Below, in pieces: positions 5,940 to 10,252 of a DNA stretch of 10,252 nucleotides (position 1 is the stretch's first letter; every line of letters starts with the position of its first letter). This DNA comes from Nitrospirota bacterium (GTDB lineage: Bacteria > Nitrospirota > Nitrospiria > JACQBZ01). Made by a program: the position numbers and the translations under genes. Below the pieces are notes generated by a model. It had not been told where the DNA came from, ran no database searches, and saw only the letters and a program-made list of their open reading frames with translations. The stretch is from assembly GCA_016198945.1 (NCBI GenBank), contig JACQHO010000038.1, positions 1 through 10,252 on the forward strand, given 5' to 3'.

Positions 5940-7394
5940 CTACCGGCAGTAGGGGTTTTTCCCGAGCGCCGTGATCTCGGCGATGAACCGGCTGATTTTG
6001 AGGATTTCGTCCTCGTCTTCCACATAATCCAGAAGCTCGTCAAGATGCTCGTCGATAAAGTCCGTGTCGAACCGTCCGGAAACGAAATCCGGATGGACCA
6101 TGATTTTCTTGAGCAGCGGGATCGTCGTCTTGACGCCCCAGATATTGAATTCCGAAAGCGCGCGTCGCATCCGCTCGATCGCGGTCGGCCGGTCTTTTCC
6201 CACCGAGCAGATCTTGGAAATCAGCGAATCATAGAACGGCGGGATCTCGCTCCCCTGCAGGATCCCGCTGTCGGCGCGAACGAACGGCCCGCTGACCTGG
6301 CGAAGGTAGGTGACGGTCCCGTAGGAAGGCGCGAAGTCGTTCCTGGGATCCTCGGCATTGACGCGGCATTGAATCGCATGGCCCCCGATTCGGATCTCCT
6401 CCTGCCGGAAGCGAAGCGGCGTGCCGACGGCCATCCGGATCATCATCCGGATGATGTCCAGGCCGACGATCATCTCGGTGACGGTATGTTCGACCTGGAT
6501 CCGCGGGTTCACCTCGATCGCGTAGTAACGCAGATCGGGGGCCACCAGAAACTCAAGCGTGCCGGCGGTGACGTACCCGATCTCCTTGGCGGCCTTCACA
6601 ACCACCCGCCCCATCTCGTTCCGGAGACGGTCGTCCAGCAAGGACGACGGGGCCTCCTCCACCAGTTTCTGATGCCGGCGCTGGATGGAGCATTCCCGAT
6701 CGCCCAGGTGAATCACGCCGCCGTAGGCGTCCGCGATGAACTGGAACTCGATATGGCGGGCGCCGCGGATGTATTTCTCGGCATAGACTTCGTCGCTGCC
6801 GAAGAGCTTCCGGGAGGCCGAGACGGCCCGTTCCAGCGCGGCCCCGGCCTGATCGGCCGAATCCAGCCGGTGCATGCCTCGGCCGCCGCCGCCCGCCACG
6901 GCCTTGATCATGATCGGCCAGCCCGCGTCGTTTCCGAACGCGATCAACTGTTCGGCCGACGTCGCCTTCGGCAGGCCGGGAATGATCGGGACGCCGGCGT
7001 CCGCCAGGGCCTTCTTCGTCGCGATCTTGTCCCCCATCCGTGCGATCACCTCGGAGGTCGGTCCGATAAAGATCAGGCCGGCATCCCGGCAGGCCCGGGC
7101 GAACTCGGGGTTCTCCGAAAGAAACCCGTATCCGGGAAAGACGGCGTCGCAGCCCGTTTTCCGCGCGGCATCCACCACCTTTCCGATATCCATGTAGCTC
7201 AACATGGCCGGAGAGGGACCGAGATGAACCGCTTCGTCCGAAAGCTTCACGTGATAGGACAGCGCATCGCAATCGGAATAGCCCACCACCGTCCGGATGC
7301 CGATCTCCCAACAGGTCCGGATCGTCCGGCAGGCGATCTCGCCGCGGTTCGCGATGAACAGTTTTTGAATCGTTTTCGGTTGGAAATCAGGCAT
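5940..7394 (-). CDS. pycA: Pyruvate carboxylase subunit A (biotin carboxylase, ATP-grasp)
   Basis: A 484-residue biotin carboxylase that carboxylates the biotin on PycB using ATP and bicarbonate. Its layout is the N-terminal domain (KLFIANRGEIA, 11-21), the ATP-grasp domain and the C-terminal domain. Residues matching those of E. coli AccC are K123, K164 before the Gly loop GGGGRGM, H214, H241-Q-K243 in CSIQRRHQK, E281, E294, N296, R298, E302 in EVNPRIQVEHTVTE, and R344. The form EVNPR...VEHTVTE is the one usual in pyruvate carboxylases, whereas acetyl-CoA carboxylases more often have EMNTR...VEHPVTE. I choose ATG at 7394 because AAAGGG (minus-strand sense, 7403-7408) lies 8 bases upstream; a GTG at 7403 is in frame but overlaps that site. 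All catalytic residues look intact. An AccC role cannot be fully excluded, but the pycB neighbour argues for PycA. Confidence 0.9.
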   Translation of the reverse strand: MPDFQPKTIQKLFIANRGEIACRTIRTCWEIGIRTVVGYSDCDALSYHVKLSDEAVHLGPSPAMLSYMDIGKVVDAARKTGCDAVFPGYGFLSENPEFARACRDAGLIFIGPTSEVIARMGDKIATKKALADAGVPIIPGLPKATSAEQLIAFGNDAGWPIMIKAVAGGGGRGMHRLDSADQAGAALERAVSASRKLFGSDEVYAEKYIRGARHIEFQFIADAYGGVIHLGDRECSIQRRHQKLVEEAPSSLLDDRLRNEMGRVVVKAAKEIGYVTAGTLEFLVAPDLRYYAIEVNPRIQVEHTVTEMIVGLDIIRMMIRMAVGTPLRFRQEEIRIGGHAIQCRVNAEDPRNDFAPSYGTVTYLRQVSGPFVRADSGILQGSEIPPFYDSLISKICSVGKDRPTAIERMRRALSEFNIWGVKTTIPLLKKIMVHPDFVSGRFDTDFIDEHLDELLDYVEDEDEILKISRFIAEITALGKNPYCR

Positions 7395-7450
7395 CCGGAA
7401 CACCCTTTCGGAATGCGTTTGCCATCCATCGATCCCGGTTCACGGGACAA

Positions 7451-7810
7451 TCAATCATACCCATACCGCTCCAGCGTCTCCTCGTCAAACCCGAAGTAAT
7501 GGGCGATTTCATGAACGACCGTGATCTCGATCTCCCGGACCAGATCCTCCCGCTCCGGGAAATCGGTCTCGAGCGGTTTCCGGTATAGAAAAATGAGATC
7601 GGGCGTCGTTCCGGAATCGTCCGCCGTGCGGTCGGGAAGCGGCACTCCCTGATAGAGCCCGTATAAAACGCCTTCCTCCCCGTCCGGACCCTCCTCCTCG
7701 GCCTCGGGTCCCGGCCGATCCCGGACCACCACCGCGACATTTTTCATCGCGGCCTGAAACACGGCCGGAATGCGATCGATCGCCTCCCGGACCAATTTTT
7801 CAAATTCCAT
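7451..7810 (-). CDS. Zinicin-like minimal metallopeptidase (DUF1025/PF06262-type)
   Basis: A short soluble protein, 119 residues from ATG at 7810. The signature is near the C-terminus: HEIAH at 100-104 (zinc ligands H100 and H104, catalytic E101), followed by YFGFDEETLERYGY. LYGLYQGVPLPDR (49-61) and DLIFLYRKPLE (71-81) are the other family blocks. Such proteins are single-domain, minimal Zn metallopeptidases of uncertain substrate. Residues 33-47 are acidic and probably a loop. An in-frame GTG at 7819 would add three residues; neither start has a good Shine-Dalgarno, so the start is uncertain. It lies 56 bases before pycA and downstream of thrB on the same strand, but nothing links its function to them. 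Confidence 0.88.
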   Translation of the reverse strand: MEFEKLVREAIDRIPAVFQAAMKNVAVVVRDRPGPEAEEEGPDGEEGVLYGLYQGVPLPDRTADDSGTTPDLIFLYRKPLETDFPEREDLVREIEITVVHEIAHYFGFDEETLERYGYD

Positions 7811-7906
7811 GCGTTTCACGGTATCATGGGCGGGTGATGAGGACGACCGTGGCCGAAGGATGTTGCAGAGGCGCGCCCTGTTGCCTCTCCGCGCTGACGC
7901 GCATCC
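7811..7906. repeat. GC-palindrome-rich spacer between thrB and the metallopeptidase gene
   Basis: This gene-free stretch includes AGAGGC/GCCTCT (7867-7872 and 7883-7888, 10-base loop), the 8-base palindrome GGCGCGCC (7870-7877) and CGCG/CGCG around CTGA (7890-7901). The cluster continues into thrB with the palindrome GGCGCGCGCC (7924-7933). No T-run makes a convincing terminator. It may be a second intergenic repeat type or simply GC-rich sequence. Confidence 0.3.
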
Positions 7907-8836
7907 CTACCGAGCGCGCAGGAGGCGCGCGCCGTGCTTGTCGATCCGGGAAACGTTGATGACGGAAGAGATGCCGTGCTGCTGAAAGATTTTTTGCATC
8001 GCCAGACCGATCTTTTTTGCATGGCTTTTCCGATCCGTCACGGCGAAGACGGACGCGCCCGCGCCGCTGATCGAGGCGCCCAGCGCGCCGGACTTGAGGG
8101 CCGCGGCCTTTACGTCCGGAAAACCCGGAATGAGATGGGCGCGGGCCGGCTCCACGATTCCGTCCTGAATCGCCAGGCCGAACCGCCGGGGATCTTTCTG
8201 GGCCACGGCCGCCACCATCGTTGCGGTAAAGGCCATGTTGGACACCACCAGACTGAGAGGCACCTTGTCCGGAAGCACCGCCCTCGAAATCTTGGTCAGC
8301 ACGCTGTGGTACGGCGTGACCACCACGACCACCAGGTCCGGGATCGTCCCGATCGAAAAAGCCCGGCGCTGCGCCGCATGGCTGACGATGACTCCGCCGA
8401 AGAGCGAGGCCGCAACGTTGTCGATGAAATAGCCGCCGCTGACCGAATGTTCGGCCGCCGCGCACGGCGGGATCAGCTCGTCCCGGTCGAGTTTATTCCC
8501 AAACAGGGCGTTCACCGCCACGGAGGCCGCCACGGCGCTGGCCGCGCTGCTTCCCAGACCGGTTCCGGGAATGTTTTTCTGAATGACCAGTTCCACACCC
8601 TGTTTCGCCTTGACCAGCTTCAGAACCTCGGATGCCGCGATCCCGGCCGTGTTCCGGTCGGCCTCGAGCGGAATCGTGCCGTCCCCTCCCTTGATCTCTC
8701 GGATCACGACCTCCCGCTCCCGGATCTTCTTGGCCGTAACCGTGTCGCCCAGACCCGTGATGGCCATTCCCAAAACGTCGAACCCCGGACCGATATTCCC
8801 AATGGAGGCCGGGGCAAAGGCCTTTGCGATTTTCAT
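7907..8836 (-). CDS. thrB: Homoserine kinase (GHMP kinase family)
   Basis: A 309-residue GHMP-superfamily kinase. The N-terminal APASIGNIGPGFDVLG (8-23) is the homoserine kinase signature. The ATP-binding loop PGTGLGSSAA spans 90-99. E129 and D139-N140 (in YFIDNVAASLFGG) correspond to the substrate-side segment, and the C-terminal GHMP motif is GALGASISGAGASVFA (250-265). ThrB phosphorylates homoserine with ATP on the way to threonine. The start is ATG at 8836, because homology begins exactly at MKIAKAFAPAS. The open frame continues further upstream to 9013, but that part lies inside pmbA and has no kinase features. The gap from pmbA is 26 bases, and the ribosome site is weak. The His normally found two residues before D139 is Phe137 here, so another small-molecule GHMP kinase is a minor alternative. 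Confidence 0.85.
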   Translation of the reverse strand: MKIAKAFAPASIGNIGPGFDVLGMAITGLGDTVTAKKIREREVVIREIKGGDGTIPLEADRNTAGIAASEVLKLVKAKQGVELVIQKNIPGTGLGSSAASAVAASVAVNALFGNKLDRDELIPPCAAAEHSVSGGYFIDNVAASLFGGVIVSHAAQRRAFSIGTIPDLVVVVVTPYHSVLTKISRAVLPDKVPLSLVVSNMAFTATMVAAVAQKDPRRFGLAIQDGIVEPARAHLIPGFPDVKAAALKSGALGASISGAGASVFAVTDRKSHAKKIGLAMQKIFQQHGISSVINVSRIDKHGARLLRAR

Positions 8837-8862
8837 CTTGTATGCCTGCTCTTTCTCAAGGG

Positions 8863-10212
8863 TTAGTTTCCCGCCACCGTCATTTGCGCGATCTTCAACG
8901 TGGGAGACGCCAGGGCGCTTCGAAACTCCAGATCGTTCCCGATCATCTCGATATTCATCAAAATGTTTTTCAGGTTGCCCGCGATCGTGATCTCTTCCAC
9001 GGGATGCGTACATTCGCCGTTCTCGATCCAGAACCCCACCGCGCCCCGGGAATAATCGCCGGTGACAGGGTTCACGCCGAATCCGATCAGCTCAACCACA
9101 TACAGGCCCCGCCGGACGGAGCGAAGGATCTCCTCCGGGGAATGCGCGCCCGGGACAAGGTGGAAATTCGTATGCGAGACGGACGGAACATCCGCGACGC
9201 TTCGGACGGCGTTCCCGGTCGAACGCAGCCCAAGCTTCCGGGCTGAATAGGTGTCCAGCAAATAACTTTCCAGAACCCCTCGTTTGATCACGGTCGTCTC
9301 CCGAGTCGCCAGACCTTCCCCGTCGAACGGCCGGGATCCCAGCGCGGCCGGGATCGTCCCGTTGTCCAGGATCGTCACGGAGGGCGCGGCCACGGGCCGA
9401 CCCAGTTTCCCGGCCAGAAAGGAGGCCCCTTTATAAACGGCGTAGCCCGACACGCAGGCGCCGATGCTTCCGAGCAGTTCGGCCGCCGTTTCGGGATCAA
9501 AGATCACCGGAACCTCGCAGGTGGAAATCTTCCGTCCGCCCAGCCTTCGGAGCGCCCGCTGCGCGGCGGTGCGGCCGACCGACTCGGGGGAGGCCAGCGC
9601 CTTGATCTTCCGCTTGGAGGAATACCAATAGTCCCGTTGCATCACGCCGTCGGCCGTCGCGATGGGCGAGACCGAAAACGAGACAGAGCCGACCGGATAA
9701 CTTCCGATGACGCCATGGGTGTTGGCGTAGACCACCCGGCGATCGGAATGGGATAGGCTCGCGCCCTCGGAATTGGTGATCCGCGAATCATAGCCCAACG
9801 CCGCGGCTTCGGCCTGCACGGCCAGGCGGATCTTGTCCTCCATCGTCCAATGGCGCAGTGAATCATCGTGAAGATCCAGGTCCCGGGAGGCATCCAATGA
9901 CATCGGCGTTGCCGGGTCCGGAAGACCGGCATGGGGATCTTCGGCCGTGCATCGGGCCAGATAACAGGTATCCTCCACGAGCCGGTCCAAAGAGTCGGCC
10001 GAAAAATCGGAGGTCGAACAGACCGCGGTGCGCTGCCCTGAAAAGAGCCTCAATCCCAACCGCTTCTCATGCGCATTGCTCAGCTTGTCGATCGATTTGA
10101 GCCGGACCTGAAGATCAAAGCTGTCGCCCTCCACGATCACGACGTCGCCGGCCGTGGCCCCCCTGGCCTTGGCCTTCTTCAATAATTCGACTGCAAGCGT
10201 TTCGTGGTTCAT
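8863..10212 (-). CDS. pmbA: PmbA/TldE family protein (TldD-TldE metalloprotease partner subunit)
   Basis: A 449-residue protein, almost exactly the length of E. coli PmbA (450). Recognisable blocks in order are GATAGDVVIVEGDS near the start, LGLRLFSGQRTAVCSTSDFS in the N-terminal domain, the SIGACVSGYAVYKGASFLAGKLG region in the middle, and the C-terminal VELIGFGVNPVTGDYSRGAVGFWIENG ending with EITIAGNLKNIL. There is no HExxxH motif, so this is the non-zinc partner (TldE/PmbA) rather than TldD. With TldD it forms a protease that cleaves unfolded peptides, processes microcin precursors and acts on antitoxins in enterobacteria. ATG at 10212 is chosen because family similarity begins there; a GTG at 10242 is in frame but lies in a palindrome. 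tldD is not in the window and may lie just upstream. Confidence 0.9.
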   Translation of the reverse strand: MNHETLAVELLKKAKARGATAGDVVIVEGDSFDLQVRLKSIDKLSNAHEKRLGLRLFSGQRTAVCSTSDFSADSLDRLVEDTCYLARCTAEDPHAGLPDPATPMSLDASRDLDLHDDSLRHWTMEDKIRLAVQAEAAALGYDSRITNSEGASLSHSDRRVVYANTHGVIGSYPVGSVSFSVSPIATADGVMQRDYWYSSKRKIKALASPESVGRTAAQRALRRLGGRKISTCEVPVIFDPETAAELLGSIGACVSGYAVYKGASFLAGKLGRPVAAPSVTILDNGTIPAALGSRPFDGEGLATRETTVIKRGVLESYLLDTYSARKLGLRSTGNAVRSVADVPSVSHTNFHLVPGAHSPEEILRSVRRGLYVVELIGFGVNPVTGDYSRGAVGFWIENGECTHPVEEITIAGNLKNILMNIEMIGNDLEFRSALASPTLKIAQMTVAGN

Positions 10213-10236
10213 AAGCAACCCGATTGTTCGGTACGG

Positions 10237-10252
10237 GCGCACGGCCGTGCGC
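10237..10252. repeat. 16-base perfect palindrome upstream of pmbA, at the window edge
   Basis: The last 16 bases, GCGCACGGCCGTGCGC, equal their own reverse complement and end 24 bases before the pmbA ATG. It may be part of a larger structure cut by the window edge, such as the hairpin of a terminator for an upstream gene or an operator. No T-run is visible on the minus-strand downstream side. Confidence 0.4.

Noticed and set aside
4681..5952. Long open frame of 423 codons on the plus strand opposite pycB
   Set aside because: It is antisense to a gene with clear catalytic motifs, its translation is rich in Arg, Gly, Asp and His with no recognisable domain, and long antisense frames are common in GC-rich DNA.
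5886..7499. Open frame of 537 codons on the plus strand opposite pycA
   Set aside because: It is a mirror frame of the biotin carboxylase gene. The composition is typical of a GC-rich shadow frame, with no motif and no convincing ribosome site.
7934..8866. Open frame of 310 codons on the plus strand opposite thrB
   Set aside because: The minus-strand frame carries the full GHMP kinase signature; the plus-strand translation has no family features.
8837..9013. Upstream extension of the thrB frame to an earlier start at 9013
   Set aside because: It would overlap pmbA by about 150 bases and add 59 residues unlike any kinase; family similarity starts exactly at the ATG at 8836.
1..10252. CRISPR array, tRNA, rRNA, transposase or phage genes
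   Set aside because: I looked for regularly spaced repeats and mobile-element proteins and saw none; all substantial coding frames are explained by the ten listed genes.

Overview
This GC-rich, densely coded bacterial window has ten protein-coding genes, one of them cut by the left edge, and almost no empty DNA. The content (squalene/hopanoid genes of the hpnC-D-E type, a two-subunit biotin-dependent pyruvate-type carboxylase, a PmbA/TldE protein, a Zn-dependent mini-metallopeptidase and homoserine kinase) fits a Gram-negative, hopanoid-making chromosome. Nitrospirota or a related GC-rich phylum is my best guess, but it rests on general gene content and not on a marker gene. No rRNA, tRNA, CRISPR array, insertion sequence or phage gene was seen.

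Plus strand, 1-3149: a tightly packed three-gene unit. A presqualene diphosphate synthase (hpnD, N-terminus missing) overlaps the hydroxysqualene reductase/desaturase-like hpnE through ATGA. Three bases later comes a YheT-family alpha/beta hydrolase. hpnD and hpnE make squalene from farnesyl diphosphate, with hpnC expected just outside the window. The hydrolase is probably co-transcribed, but its substrate is unknown.

Minus strand, 10212 down to 3146: pmbA (tldE), thrB, a HEXXH mini-metallopeptidase, pycA (biotin carboxylase), pycB (carboxyltransferase plus biotinyl domain), a 91-residue conserved-looking protein of unknown function, and a 62-residue very basic protein with its own likely extended -10 promoter. 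The last minus-strand gene meets the plus-strand hydrolase gene tail to tail, and their stop codons share the bases TTAA. pycA and pycB together should fix bicarbonate onto a 2-oxo acid, most likely pyruvate to oxaloacetate. Oxaloacetate is the precursor of aspartate and so of homoserine, the ThrB substrate; whether that link explains the gene order is only an inference.

Most of the window is ordinary metabolism. The points most worth a second look are the divergent active-site motifs of the PycB carboxyltransferase domain, the hairpin-rich spacer between pycA and pycB (a candidate dispersed repeat), a GC-palindrome cluster running into the 3' end of thrB, a changed His in the ThrB HxDN motif, and the two small uncharacterised proteins. 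I found no convincing evidence of a new multi-gene system.
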